Shown here: in pieces, positions 9,877-19,690 of the stretch
How the letters are laid out: every line of letters starts with the position of its first letter
Numbering within the stretch: position 1 is the first letter of the stretch
DNA from: Pandoraea horticolens
Lineage (GTDB): Bacteria; Pseudomonadota; Gammaproteobacteria; Burkholderiales; Burkholderiaceae
Length of the DNA stretch: 64,000 nucleotides
Assembly: GCF_902459555.1 (NCBI RefSeq)
Contig: NZ_CABPSM010000006.1
Location: 267,078 to 331,077, forward strand
Direction: 5' to 3'
The notes under the pieces: model-generated
Told to the model about the DNA's origin: nothing
The model's database searches: none
Seen by the model: only the letters and a program-made list of their open reading frames with translations
Position numbers and translations under genes: made by a program

Positions 9877-10585
9877 GCTCCTCGCCCTCTTGCGCCAGTC
9901 GCGGCACACGCACTGCCATGATCCCGGCGGTCAGCAGCAGTTGCGCAAGCGCGTAGAGAATCCAGATGGCGTACTCCTGCGCCGGAATCGTGCCAACGAA
10001 GCGCGTGGTGCCGATAAGCGCATCCGAGATCGTGAAGAGCAGCGCGCCGACGGCGGCCCACTCTCCGCGCACCTCGGCGAGCAGCGCCGCCGACGCCATC
10101 ATCGCCAGCACAATCACGTAACACGCCACAGGTGCCTTGAGTTCCCCCATGCCGGGCCAGTACATCGCGTATGCAAGCGCCGCCGTCACCCACACCAGCA
10201 TGATCGCGACGCGATGCCAGCCGGGCACCTGCGCCCAAGGTCGCCGCAAACGCCAGAAGAGCGCGAAATAAGCGAGGTGAGCCAGCAGGAAAGCACCGAG
10301 CCCCAGCACGAAGCCCTGTGCCAACGTCGGCAACGCGAGCAAGACATCGCCCGCGCCGGAAAAGAACAAGGCTGCACACAACCACACCCGCTCGCGCGGC
10401 ATTCGGTGGTGCAAGGCGGCGAACAGGAGCAACGCGCACAACAGCGCCTTCGCGACGGCCTGATCGGCGTACGGCGCCCCGCGCAACGACAGCGCATAGG
10501 CGGCTCCCGCAATGGCGGCCAGCCACCAGAAGCGGCGTGCCTCGCGGGGCAGCGCCGCCGCCGGTGCCAAGAAGTTCGACGTCAT
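9860..10585 (-). CDS. Lysoplasmalogenase-like (YhhN/TMEM86 family) membrane protein
   Basis: A 241-residue protein of about eight hydrophobic helices. The family signature is visible as FFSGAGDVLLALP, then FVLGLGAFLLAHLAYFALFW, and near the C-terminus LFTISDALIGTTRF and AIWILYALAQLLL. YhhN/TMEM86 proteins include lysoplasmalogenases that cleave vinyl-ether lysophospholipids; the bacterial role is uncertain. The ATG at 10585 has GGGAG upstream; a GTG at 10609 overlaps the end of the alpha-2-macroglobulin gene. It sits between that gene and pbpC, with overlaps on both sides, so the three are probably co-transcribed. Confidence 0.82.
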   Translation of the reverse strand: MTSNFLAPAAALPREARRFWWLAAIAGAAYALSLRGAPYADQAVAKALLCALLLFAALHHRMPRERVWLCAALFFSGAGDVLLALPTLAQGFVLGLGAFLLAHLAYFALFWRLRRPWAQVPGWHRVAIMLVWVTAALAYAMYWPGMGELKAPVACYVIVLAMMASAALLAEVRGEWAAVGALLFTISDALIGTTRFVGTIPAQEYAIWILYALAQLLLTAGIMAVRVPRLAQEGEEHARSV

Positions 10586-10605
10586 ATCTGCCCGGCTCCC
10601 ACTCG

Positions 10606-13600
10606 TCACGGTTTCGCAGGCACCACTTGCACGGGCGCGTTGGGCGTCTCGCCGTACATCGCAGGCTCGTACATCGCTTCGACACGCGTCGGCGGCGTAG
10701 CGAACTTGCCCACGTTGTTCAGACGCACCGTGTACTCAATCCGATGCTGGCCCTTTGGCAGGTAGTCGTAATACGCCCGATAAGCGTCCTGCGCTCTTTC
10801 CTCAAACGCCGGCATCGCGCCTTCACTCTTCTCCCCTTGTGTGGCGATAGCCGAGTCTCGTCCCAACCCGCCGCCGAGCACCGTCGCCCCGCCGGGCAGC
10901 GGATCGCTCACCACGACCCAGCGCATATCGGCCTGTGCGTCGATATCCAGCCGCACACGCAGCACGGCACCCCGCACGAAGCTGTCGCCCGAACGATCCG
11001 CAGCGTCTTGCACCTGAACGCTGCGCGTCACGCGGTAGCCGGCCGCGAACGGTGCTTTGAGCGGAACGGCAGCCAGGCTCTGGATCGTCGCCCATGGCTT
11101 ACCCGCCCCCGTCTGCTCGAGACGCAACACATCGCGCGCGCTGTCCGTTCCGGCGGTAGAGCGGCTCAGCCACGGCAGTGCGACCGTGGGCGGCACGGTG
11201 CCCGCCTTGAGCTTGTCCCAGTCGACGGTTTGCACGGCGCCGCTCGTCTGGTTGTCGCGCTGCCACTGAATGGCGGTTTGCCCGGTCGGTGTGTCGCGCT
11301 CGAAGCGTGCCGAGAAGCGATCCACCGCCAATCCACCCCACACGTTGGCCGTTGTCGTCGACCAGGCGCCGCGCGATTGCAGCCCCAGCAGCCCGATCAC
11401 GAGACGGGGCATTTCGTCCTTCCAGGCCGGGTTCGCGTTCATCAGCAGCGCCAGACGCGCGGCGTTGGTCTCCGGGCCGACCATCAACCACCAGAGCCCG
11501 TCGCTCGCCTGCGTCGAGAAGCCCACCCGCGTGCCCTGATACGACAGGCGCGCGCGCAGGATCTGCTCGGCCTGCGTCAAACGCTCGGCACGCTGCGGCG
11601 CATCGGGCACGCGTTGCAGGATGGCATACCAATCGATGACCGCCGACGTCGGCCAATCGTTCGGCGCGATGGTAAGCGAACTCAGCATGCGCGCGTTTGC
11701 CCGTCCATATCGAGACAATGCTTCGATCGCGGTGAGCTTGCGCAGTGTCAGATCGTCACGCGGTGCCCAGAAGCGACGCGTGAGACGTCCTTCCACGAAC
11801 GCCGCCAGGCCGTCCTCCATGCGAGCCAGCGCGTCGTCCGGCAGAACGTACGCCGGGTCGAGCGCCTTCGCTTCATTGCTCACGGCCAGCAGATAAGCGG
11901 TGAGCGTATCGCTGCCCTGATTGGCAAAGCCCTCTTGCGGCGGGAAGTAGCTCGCCAGCCCGTCTTCATCGAGATACGACGGCAGCATGCCCGTCACCCG
12001 CTTCCATTGAGCGACGTCACGCAAGCCGAGCGCCTTCGACGCCTGTTGCTCCAGACAGGCATACGGATACAGCTCGAACCAGCGCTTCACGCCGGGCAAT
12101 CCCTGCGACAAACGCGGCTGCATGCTGATGCGCACCCCGCCGCGCAGCTTGCCGGTGCTGTCCGCCACGGCGCCAGACGGCGGTGCCATCGGTAACGTCA
12201 GACTGCCTTCGACCTGCGTGAGCACCGACTGCTGGACGCTCGCAGGCAACGATGGCTGAATGTCCTGCCCGACCTTGATCGTGTCGCTCGCGGCGGGCGC
12301 CCCACCCGCCGCCGGGGCTTGAGCACTCACCTCCCATAGCAATCGTTGAGCACGCGTGTCAGCCAGCCCGGCAGGCGCCGTGACTTCCCACGCCACTTCA
12401 CGCGACTCGCCGGCCGGCACGTCAACGCGTTGCGGCGCCAGCGTCAGTTGGGTCGCCTGTGCGCTCAACTGCACCTGCATGGCGTGCTGCGTCGTATTGC
12501 GCACGGTAAACTGGGCACGATAGTTGTCACCTTCGCGCACCAGCGGCGGCAATCCCGAGATCAGTTGCAGATCCTGTGTGGTGCGGATAGTCGCCGTCCC
12601 CGTGCCGAACCAGCCAAGCGCCTGCGCACCAGGCTTGCCATCATCGGCAACCGCCACGATGCGGAAGCTGGACAACGAGTCGTTGAGCGGTACGTCCACG
12701 CTCGCCTCGCCCTTGTCGTCGAGCACTACACGCGGCTGCCAGAGCAATAGCGTGTCGAACAGCTCGCGCGTCGGACTCTTGCCCCCGCCCCCCCCTGCCG
12801 GTACCGCCTTGCGGCCGTAATGCCGGCGCCCGATGATCTCCATCTGCGCGGTGGCGGTCGTCACGCTATAGCTGCGGCGTTGCCACATGGCGTCGAGCAG
12901 ACGCCAACTCGTATTCGGCGCCAGTTCGAGCAACGCCTCATCAACCGCAGCAACGGCAACTTCCGATCCCGCCGCCACCGGCTTGCCGTCCGGCTGCGTG
13001 ACCTTGATGCGCACCTTGGCATGGCCTCGCACCGGATAGGTCGCCGCATCGGGCTTCACCTCCACGCCGAGACGTTGTCCCGCCGTGCCCACGCGCAACT
13101 CGGTCAGCCCGAAGCGATAGGCAGGTTTGCCCAGATCCACCAGCCCCGTCGGCGCCTGATATTCCCGGCCTTCGTACCAGAAGGCGCGGAACCACTCTAT
13201 TGGCTGCTTCCAGCCCCACTGGAAGAACGAGTACCAGGGCACCTCATGGATGCGACCGCGCACCGCCAATACCGACACATAGACGTTCGGGCCCCAGGAC
13301 GGATCGACCTTGAGGGAGATGTTCGGGTCCTTGCCCGAGATCTCCATCGTGCGCGTCTCCATCACCCCTTCGCGCTCGATCGCCACAAGCGCCGTCGCAG
13401 AGCGGAACGGCATGCGCACCTGCAGCTTGGCCGTCTCGCCCGGCTCATAGGCGCGGCGCTCCGGCAGCACGTCCATGCGGTCGGTGTTGTCGCCACCGAA
13501 CCAGACCTCGCCACGTCCCGTCACCCATACACTCGTCGTCGAGGTGCTTAAATTGCCCTTGTCGTCCTTGGCCTGTGCAACGAGTGTGATCTCGCCCGGC

Positions 13601-16600
13601 TGAGAGAGAGATACGTCGCACGACAGCAGACCGCGCTCGTCCGTCTTCCCGCTGCACACGGTTCCGAGATCCTTGACCTCGGTGCGGTTGTCGTAGGCGT
13701 AGAAGCCCCCCACCATTCGCTTGCGGCTGCTGGTGGTAATTCGCGCCTCGGCACGCACATCCATCGCAACCCCGGCCTTCGGCTTGCCTTGCAGATCAAG
13801 CGCGAGTGCCTTCACCGGCAGCTTGTTCGTCACGGATACCCAACTCTCGCTGCGCACGCCAGTGATCAGATTTGCGGGCCAAAGCGTGGCGTTACCGCGA
13901 AGCGTCTGAATCTCGCCGTTCGGGTCTGCAAAACTGGCTTCAAGCACCAGATCGCTCGGACGATCGACCTTCGGCAGATCCTTGAGCGTCAGACTGCCGG
14001 CACCGTTTCGATCCAGCACAAGCCGTTGTTTGTCGGCCACCAGCTTCTGATCGCTCGACCCCGAACTCTCGTCGTTGCCCTGGTCGTCGTCGTCGGCCCC
14101 CGACTGAGCCGACGGCGGACGATAGGGCGCGAAGCTGAAATCGTCGTATCCGTCGAACGTCAGGTCGCGCACGCGCAACAACGCCGAGACGCGCACAGGC
14201 AAATTACCGGCGGGTCCCCCCGCGACGTAATTCACCTGCACGTTGACCGGTGCTTCCGTCTTGTTGACGAGTGGGGCCTTCCCCGCATCGCGCACGCCGA
14301 TCGAGCCGGCGAGCACCGGCAGACGAAACGCCTCCACGCGGAAGTGCCCTGCGTCGAGCGACGAGGGATACGACTTCGGGCGCGAATCGGAATCCGTGTA
14401 GTCGAGCGTTACCGCATACTCACCGAGTTTCGCGCCTTGCGGAATCTGGAAGGTGTTCTCGGCCAACCGCCCGTTGCGCCACTGGATCGGCTGTGTGTAG
14501 GTTTGTCCCGAACCTTGGTGCGTGATTGTCAGTTGAGACGGCAGACTCGCCGGCAATGCCAGCCCCTGCATGGTTTCCTGACGAATGAAGTGCTTCATCG
14601 ACACCGTTTCGCCAACACGGAACAGCATGCGGTCGAAAACCGTCTGCGCGCGCACGGTCGGACTGCTGCCACCATCGGTCGGCACATGGAAGCGCCACGG
14701 CTCGATGCCGCGATCCCAGTCGGACGATACGAACGCCATGTCGGGATCGTTCCCTTGCGTGCGCGCGACAACAAAGTACCCTGAGCGCATGGTCCTTTCG
14801 CAATACCGGTATCGCTCGAGCGATTTGTCGATCTTCGCGACCCCCGTCTTGTCCGTGACAGCGCTGGCGACTTCCGTACCGTCGCAATCGAGCACCCGCA
14901 CCTTCGCATTGGCGACCGGCTGGCCTTTGTCGAGCGTCGTCACCCATGCAACGGCGTTCTCGCGGCCCATCTTGAAATGCACACCGAGATTCGTGACAAG
15001 CACCGTGGTGCGCACGTACATCGGCAACGACTTGCCGAGCAGCGCCGCCCCAAGCGACGGCGAAGCCAACTCCACAACATAGAAGCCGGGCTTCTGGAAC
15101 GGAATGCCCACCACCTCGAACGGGCGCGGGTCCTTTTCCTTGGGCACAGGCAAGGTCAACGCCTGAACCCCCTGCAATCCCGACAGCAGCGACAGGCTAC
15201 GCGTGTCGTAACGCGTGACCTTGTCCTCGACGATCACCGCCGCATTCGGGCCGAAAGCGTCTTTCGCCGCCGGGGCGGTTAGAATCGACGGCATCTCCTG
15301 CGCAATCTGCTTGCGCGTCATCGTCGTCTCATCAAAGCGACGCACGCGCGACATCCAGTTCATGACCTCGGCATCGTCGTCCACACGTAACTGCAAGGTG
15401 CGGCCGCCCTCATTCGCTTTGGCGGCCTCTCCGGCGACACCGAGTCCATTGATCTGCAGCACCGGCTCGACCTTGCGCAGCGTAACCGGCAACATCGGCG
15501 GCATGCCGGGCTCGGCAAAACGCTCCACGATCCCGAACGGTGCGGCGGCGAACTTGGCGAGCGGCGGCATCGTCGCGGTTTTCGTTTTCAACGGGAATTC
15601 GCCGGCGTTATCGAGCGCTCGGCCACTGTCGTCCGTAAATCCCTTCGGGAGCGTGATGGTCAGTTCGGTTTTCTCAGGGAACGGCGCATCGAACGTGATC
15701 TCGTTCACGCTCGAAGAGCGATCCGAATCACTGAACTTCGGTGAGCGCTCCGCGCCTGCGCCTTGCACGCGGATCTTGGCCGCCATATCGCGAGCGACCG
15801 GCGAGTTGAACGTCAGACGCAGCGGGCGCAACGGCGTGCACGGCGCGTTTGCGTTCTCACGTTCGCAGCTGAAGCTGGCGGTAAACGGCTCGCGCACGTC
15901 GTACTCGAAGCGTCGAGCCTGCTTGGTCGGTACCCCCGATGGCGTGCTGATGCCCGCCCCCCACACCAGATGCATCTTCGAACCTGCCGCCAGCGTCCGG
16001 TTGCATTGCAACATGACCACGCGCGCTGCCTGCTTATCGAGATTGAAGCGCTTGATCAGCGCGCTTCGCGTGTCACCCTCGATCCACTTCACGCCGATGC
16101 GCTCGCCAACGCCCTCCGTTTCGCACCAGGCGTTCTGGCGCACGCTGGCAGGGGTTGCCGCGCCGTTAAGTGTGAGGATGAATATCTGGTTTTCGTCGAT
16201 GGCGCCGTACGATGGACGGATGGTCGTAACGGCCGGGCCACCCGTGTTGAACGCATAGCGTGTGGTGCCCGATAGCGCCGCACCTGAGACGGCGGACAAG
16301 CCGCTGCGTATCTCGACCGAACACTTCGCGCCAGGCGGGAGAGGTTGTCGGAAGTCGTAAACCCAGATCTTCGGTTCGAGCCAATGGCCCTCGCCGGTGA
16401 GCGAGGTATCGGCGCACCTCACGGTGGCCGGTGCCTGAGCGCGCGGATCACCCGCCGGCACGATGGCTTCGTCGAATTTGACGACCACCTGGTCTACGCT
16501 GGCAACCTCTCCCTGCGGACTCACGCTCGTGACACGCGCCGCCTGAGCCGGAGACGTCACCAACATTCCAAGACACAGCGCCGTCCACGCCATCGGCGCG

Positions 16601-16632
16601 GCCAGCCAGACGCGTTGCGTTCGACGATGCAT
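10606..16632 (-). CDS. Bacterial alpha-2-macroglobulin (large YfhM-like form)
   Basis: A 2008-residue protein with a cleavable signal peptide ending SPAQA and no lipobox cysteine, so probably soluble or loosely attached in the periplasm. The many beta-sandwich MG domains are followed by the A2M core (TRELFDTLLLWQPRVVLDDK, then LNDSLSSFRIVAVA) and a thioester motif CLEQ in YPYACLEQQASKALG near residue 1525. Thioester-containing bacterial A2Ms trap proteases that breach the outer membrane. It is first in a minus-strand cluster with the YhhN-type gene and pbpC. The start ATG is the only reasonable one, at the beginning of the signal sequence. Confidence 0.93.
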   Translation of the reverse strand: MHRRTQRVWLAAPMAWTALCLGMLVTSPAQAARVTSVSPQGEVASVDQVVVKFDEAIVPAGDPRAQAPATVRCADTSLTGEGHWLEPKIWVYDFRQPLPPGAKCSVEIRSGLSAVSGAALSGTTRYAFNTGGPAVTTIRPSYGAIDENQIFILTLNGAATPASVRQNAWCETEGVGERIGVKWIEGDTRSALIKRFNLDKQAARVVMLQCNRTLAAGSKMHLVWGAGISTPSGVPTKQARRFEYDVREPFTASFSCERENANAPCTPLRPLRLTFNSPVARDMAAKIRVQGAGAERSPKFSDSDRSSSVNEITFDAPFPEKTELTITLPKGFTDDSGRALDNAGEFPLKTKTATMPPLAKFAAAPFGIVERFAEPGMPPMLPVTLRKVEPVLQINGLGVAGEAAKANEGGRTLQLRVDDDAEVMNWMSRVRRFDETTMTRKQIAQEMPSILTAPAAKDAFGPNAAVIVEDKVTRYDTRSLSLLSGLQGVQALTLPVPKEKDPRPFEVVGIPFQKPGFYVVELASPSLGAALLGKSLPMYVRTTVLVTNLGVHFKMGRENAVAWVTTLDKGQPVANAKVRVLDCDGTEVASAVTDKTGVAKIDKSLERYRYCERTMRSGYFVVARTQGNDPDMAFVSSDWDRGIEPWRFHVPTDGGSSPTVRAQTVFDRMLFRVGETVSMKHFIRQETMQGLALPASLPSQLTITHQGSGQTYTQPIQWRNGRLAENTFQIPQGAKLGEYAVTLDYTDSDSRPKSYPSSLDAGHFRVEAFRLPVLAGSIGVRDAGKAPLVNKTEAPVNVQVNYVAGGPAGNLPVRVSALLRVRDLTFDGYDDFSFAPYRPPSAQSGADDDDQGNDESSGSSDQKLVADKQRLVLDRNGAGSLTLKDLPKVDRPSDLVLEASFADPNGEIQTLRGNATLWPANLITGVRSESWVSVTNKLPVKALALDLQGKPKAGVAMDVRAEARITTSSRKRMVGGFYAYDNRTEVKDLGTVCSGKTDERGLLSCDVSLSQPGEITLVAQAKDDKGNLSTSTTSVWVTGRGEVWFGGDNTDRMDVLPERRAYEPGETAKLQVRMPFRSATALVAIEREGVMETRTMEISGKDPNISLKVDPSWGPNVYVSVLAVRGRIHEVPWYSFFQWGWKQPIEWFRAFWYEGREYQAPTGLVDLGKPAYRFGLTELRVGTAGQRLGVEVKPDAATYPVRGHAKVRIKVTQPDGKPVAAGSEVAVAAVDEALLELAPNTSWRLLDAMWQRRSYSVTTATAQMEIIGRRHYGRKAVPAGGGGGKSPTRELFDTLLLWQPRVVLDDKGEASVDVPLNDSLSSFRIVAVADDGKPGAQALGWFGTGTATIRTTQDLQLISGLPPLVREGDNYRAQFTVRNTTQHAMQVQLSAQATQLTLAPQRVDVPAGESREVAWEVTAPAGLADTRAQRLLWEVSAQAPAAGGAPAASDTIKVGQDIQPSLPASVQQSVLTQVEGSLTLPMAPPSGAVADSTGKLRGGVRISMQPRLSQGLPGVKRWFELYPYACLEQQASKALGLRDVAQWKRVTGMLPSYLDEDGLASYFPPQEGFANQGSDTLTAYLLAVSNEAKALDPAYVLPDDALARMEDGLAAFVEGRLTRRFWAPRDDLTLRKLTAIEALSRYGRANARMLSSLTIAPNDWPTSAVIDWYAILQRVPDAPQRAERLTQAEQILRARLSYQGTRVGFSTQASDGLWWLMVGPETNAARLALLMNANPAWKDEMPRLVIGLLGLQSRGAWSTTTANVWGGLAVDRFSARFERDTPTGQTAIQWQRDNQTSGAVQTVDWDKLKAGTVPPTVALPWLSRSTAGTDSARDVLRLEQTGAGKPWATIQSLAAVPLKAPFAAGYRVTRSVQVQDAADRSGDSFVRGAVLRVRLDIDAQADMRWVVVSDPLPGGATVLGGGLGRDSAIATQGEKSEGAMPAFEERAQDAYRAYYDYLPKGQHRIEYTVRLNNVGKFATPPTRVEAMYEPAMYGETPNAPVQVVPAKP

Positions 16633-16805
16633 GGCGGACTCCTCCCGAATTCTGGTCAGGCGATTCTAACCCGCGATCTTTGGCAATTCGAATTGTCTCC
16701 CCTCAAATCTGCGACGGGGCACGATATTTAGGAATGGCGGTATGGCCACACCGGAATCGTCTGCGCTGGGTTCGCGAGGACACCTATGTCACACTGGCAT
16801 CCTTC

Positions 16806-17345
16806 ATGGGTTCACCCCGTACGCCCCTCATGTCCCTCGCTTTTCTCCATCCGAAAAAGAACGCGCTGGTCTATCTGATCAAGATTCTCAGCGGTTCGCT
16901 GATCGTCTGGTTCGGCCTGCGAGCCGCAGGCTTCCCCGAGCCCTACTGGGCGATGATTTCGCTCATCATCGTGACGGAACCCGATCCGTTGCAGGCGCGC
17001 AGCAATTTCAAGGCGCGCTCGATCAACAAGATTACCGGGGCTATCGTGGCTTGTATCGTTTTGCTGCTCATAGGACCGGGATTGGTAGCAATGCTCGTGG
17101 GCATCACCATTGCCACACTGGCCGCGATGCTGGTGCAGAACTATCCGGCCAACTGGCGTCTGGGTCCGGCAACGGTGGTGATTCTGATGTCCGCGGCCCT
17201 GAGCGGGCAGGAGCAAGGCCTGCATGAAGAACTGAGCCTCGCCATGCTGCGCGTCATCGAAGTGTTGGTTGGCTCCACCGTCGCGCTTATCCAATCGTTG
17301 ATCTATGGACGCTACGTGAAGCCGTGGCTGATGCCCTCCGACTGA
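16806..17345 (+). CDS. Small FUSC-type (aromatic acid exporter-like) membrane protein
   Basis: About 179 residues, nearly all membrane helices: KNALVYLIKILSGSLIVWFG, EPYWAMISLIIVTEPD, a NITGAIVA-like segment (INKITGAIVACIVLLLIGPG) and a C-terminal helix. The pattern of a first helix pair followed by a PxxWxxxTxxxV-like segment and a basic RSNFKARSINKITG stretch is that of the N-terminal half of FUSC/ArAE proteins. Only the membrane part is present, without a soluble C-terminal domain. ATG codons at 16806 and 16830 are both possible; neither has a clear ribosome-binding site. Substrate unknown. Confidence 0.7.
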   Translation: MGSPRTPLMSLAFLHPKKNALVYLIKILSGSLIVWFGLRAAGFPEPYWAMISLIIVTEPDPLQARSNFKARSINKITGAIVACIVLLLIGPGLVAMLVGITIATLAAMLVQNYPANWRLGPATVVILMSAALSGQEQGLHEELSLAMLRVIEVLVGSTVALIQSLIYGRYVKPWLMPSD

Positions 17346-17440
17346 CGCGGACGGACTGCCGGGACGGGCCCAAGCGCCGCCGGCAAGCCGGGCCAATCCG
17401 GGGAACGCGGCAAAGCGAAGCGGCATGACGCCGCACCCGC

Positions 17441-17932
17441 TTAGCGTTGCGTTTGTTTGGTGACCACGTAGTGCAGCGGCAGCGCATTGCTGCGCTTGAA
17501 CGCGCTCAACACAATGTTCGAGCGCACATTCTCCACACCGGGCACCTGCATGAGCCGTTTCATCACGAACGTCGACAGGGCGTTCAGATCCGGCACGACG
17601 ATGCGCAGCAGGTAGTCGGCTTCGCCCACCACCGCGTGGCATTCGAGCACTTCCGGCAATAGTTCTATCTGCTTCTGAAAATTCTCAATGGGCTTGTCGC
17701 CGTGATGTTTCAGCCGCAGCGACGTGAACGCCGTCACCGTCAGGCCCAACGCCTCGGGACGCAGTACCACGCGGTACCCCTCGATAATCCCGTCCGACTC
17801 GAGCTTTTGCAGGCGACGACCGATCTGCGACGGCGAGAGCGCCACGCGCTCCGCCAACTGATGATGCGTTTCCCGACCGTTCCTCTGCAACGCGTCCAGA
17901 AGAGCCAAATCGAATTGATCCAGATCAAGCAT
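17441..17932 (-). CDS. Lrp/AsnC family transcriptional regulator
   Basis: A 163-residue regulator with the N-terminal helix-turn-helix (LLDALQRNGRETHHQLAERV, then LSPSQIGRRLQKLESDGIIE) and the C-terminal RAM ligand-binding domain (ECHAVVGEADYLLRIVVPDL). ATG 17932 is preferred because GGAG lies eight bases upstream; a longer frame begins at 17992. It is divergent from phhA with about 140 bp between, so it probably regulates phenylalanine hydroxylase in response to an aromatic amino acid. The intergenic region contains two strong palindromes that may be its sites. Confidence 0.9.
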   Translation of the reverse strand: MLDLDQFDLALLDALQRNGRETHHQLAERVALSPSQIGRRLQKLESDGIIEGYRVVLRPEALGLTVTAFTSLRLKHHGDKPIENFQKQIELLPEVLECHAVVGEADYLLRIVVPDLNALSTFVMKRLMQVPGVENVRSNIVLSAFKRSNALPLHYVVTKQTQR

Positions 17933-17993
17933 GACGATTCTCCGCAACAAAGTACATTTTTTTGCGAGATTTATGCAAACGACTTCCACCACA

Positions 17994-18022
17994 GGCGCAT
18001 TATGCGCCCATTTCGCATGCGA
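17994..18022. promoter_or_regulatory. Palindromes between the Lrp-type regulator and phhA
   Basis: GGCGCATTATGCGCC (17994-18008) is a 15-bp perfect palindrome around a central T, and TCGCATGCGA (18013-18022) is a 10-bp palindrome half a turn away. They lie centrally between the divergent regulator and phhA. By position they are candidate operators for the Lrp/AsnC protein; this is inference. Confidence 0.5.
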
Positions 18023-18073
18023 TGCGCACTACACTTTTAACCATTGCAACTGCTTGATTGAGTCGTTCGTATC

Positions 18074-18919
18074 ATGTCCATTACCGCCATGCTCCAGGAG
18101 CAATTCGATGCCAGTCTCACGACCCGGCCCGACTTCACCATCGATCAGCCCGTCGAACAATACGGCGCGATCGATCACGCGGTGTGGCAGCAACTTTACG
18201 CACGTCAAACGGCCATGCTTCCGGGTCGCGTCTGCGACGCCTTCATGGACGGCATTCGCGCTCTTGACATGGACGCGCGTCGCGTGCCCGAGTTCGCTCG
18301 CCTGAACGAAAAACTGATGGCGGCAACCGGCTGGCAAGTCGTGGCCGTGCCCGGCCTCGTGCCGGACCACGTCTTCTTCGACCATCTCGCCAATCGCCGT
18401 TTCCCGGCCACATGGTGGATGCGTCGTCCCAATCAGCTTGACTACCTGCAAGAACCCGATTGCTTCCACGACGTCTTCGGTCACGTGCCGTTGCTCGCGA
18501 ATCCGGTGTTCGCCGACTTCATGCAAGCCTACGGCAAGGCCGGCAACGTCGCACAATCGCTGGGGGCACTGCCGCTGCTCGCGCGTCTGTACTGGTACAC
18601 GGTCGAATTCGGTCTGATGCGTGACGGCGACGGCCTGCGCATCTATGGTGCCGGCATCGTCTCGAGCCGTGGCGAAACCGAGTTCTCGCTGACGTCGCCC
18701 GAGCCCAATCGCCTCGGATTTTCGCTCGAACGGGTGCTGCGCACGCAATACCGCATCGACACTTTCCAGCAGACGTACTTTGTGATCGATGATTTTGCCC
18801 AACTGTTCGACGCCGTGCGCGCCGACCTGCCTGCGCTGTTCAAGACGTTTGCAGAGCAGCAGGCTTTCGAGGCCAACGCCCGTCGTCCCGAAGACGCGCA
18901 AATCCTGTTGCCGGCATGA
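18074..18919 (+). CDS. phhA: Phenylalanine-4-hydroxylase
   Basis: A 281-residue monodomain bacterial phenylalanine hydroxylase. The iron ligands are visible: the His pair in DCFHDVFGHVPLL and the Glu in YWYTVEFGLM. The pterin-contact region (VPGLVPDHVFFDHLANRRFP) and the C-terminal core (GAGIVSSRGETEFSL) are present, with no regulatory ACT domain, as usual in bacteria. It converts phenylalanine to tyrosine using tetrahydropterin and oxygen. phhB, whose product recycles the pterin, lies 290 bp downstream, and an Lrp-type regulator is divergent upstream. Confidence 0.95.
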   Translation: MSITAMLQEQFDASLTTRPDFTIDQPVEQYGAIDHAVWQQLYARQTAMLPGRVCDAFMDGIRALDMDARRVPEFARLNEKLMAATGWQVVAVPGLVPDHVFFDHLANRRFPATWWMRRPNQLDYLQEPDCFHDVFGHVPLLANPVFADFMQAYGKAGNVAQSLGALPLLARLYWYTVEFGLMRDGDGLRIYGAGIVSSRGETEFSLTSPEPNRLGFSLERVLRTQYRIDTFQQTYFVIDDFAQLFDAVRADLPALFKTFAEQQAFEANARRPEDAQILLPA

Positions 18920-19209
18920 TGGCATGGCCCGGTGCGTTCCGGGCCTTGTCTTCCCTAACGCCCGTCACAGCCCCGGCTTCCCGCGATTAGTCCTTTACGC
19001 GTCGCGCTTTCAGATACGGCTCACGCACACGCGACGCCCGCCTGTGGAACAATAGCCCGAATGAACCGGCAACCCTGCCGATTCATGGGCACTGCGCCCG
19101 GCTCAACCGACAATCCTCCTGACGCCGTGCGCAGTCATCACTGACGCCTGGCCGGCCCCAGTGGACTCGAATCCGCCCGATTTGCACTGAACGCTTTGAA
19201 AGGAATGCC

Positions 19210-19518
19210 ATGACAACACGACTCTCATCCGAGGCACGCGCCAGTCTGACCGAAGTGCTGCCCGAGTGGCACCAGGTGATCGGACGCGACGCCATCCAAC
19301 GCAGTTTCACGTTTCACGACTTCAACGAGGCCTTCGGCTTCATGGCACAGGTCGCGCTCAAAGCCGAGAAGATGAATCATCATCCAGAGTGGTTCAACGT
19401 CTACAACCGCGTGGACATCACCCTCTCGACGCACGACGCCGACGGATTGACGCAACGCGACGTCGATCTGGCGCTGGCCATCGACCAGTTCGCGGGCGAT
19501 CGCGCCTCAGCTAACTAA
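19210..19518 (+). CDS. phhB: Pterin-4a-carbinolamine dehydratase
   Basis: A 102-residue protein matching the short PCD/DCoH family in full length. The active-site stretch is [20 protein letters not shown], which contains the HHPxW motif, and the family ending [17 protein letters not shown] follows. The ATG is preceded by AAAGGAA at good spacing. It dehydrates the 4a-hydroxytetrahydropterin formed by PhhA so that the cofactor can be reduced again. The 290 bp between phhA and phhB hold no gene I can see, so phhB may have its own promoter. Confidence 0.95.
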   Translation: MTTRLSSEARASLTEVLPEWHQVIGRDAIQRSFTFHDFNEAFGFMAQVALKAEKMNHHPEWFNVYNRVDITLSTHDADGLTQRDVDLALAIDQFAGDRASAN

Positions 19519-19690
19519 CCCGCCTAACCCGCCTGAAATCTCTTTGCCCCCCGTCACCGCATTCGGGGCATTTCCCTCAGCATCGGACGGCATCGCGGCC
19601 AGCCACCTCACCGCGGCCCGATCCGCACCGATGCCGCGATTCATCCCCCGCAGACTCAACTTACCGTGCCACCGGTAATGCCCGACGTGC

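Noticed and set aside
16680..16805. Longer N-terminus for the FUSC-type protein
   Set aside because: The added residues are polar and unlike the family; they overlap the presumed promoter region between divergent genes.
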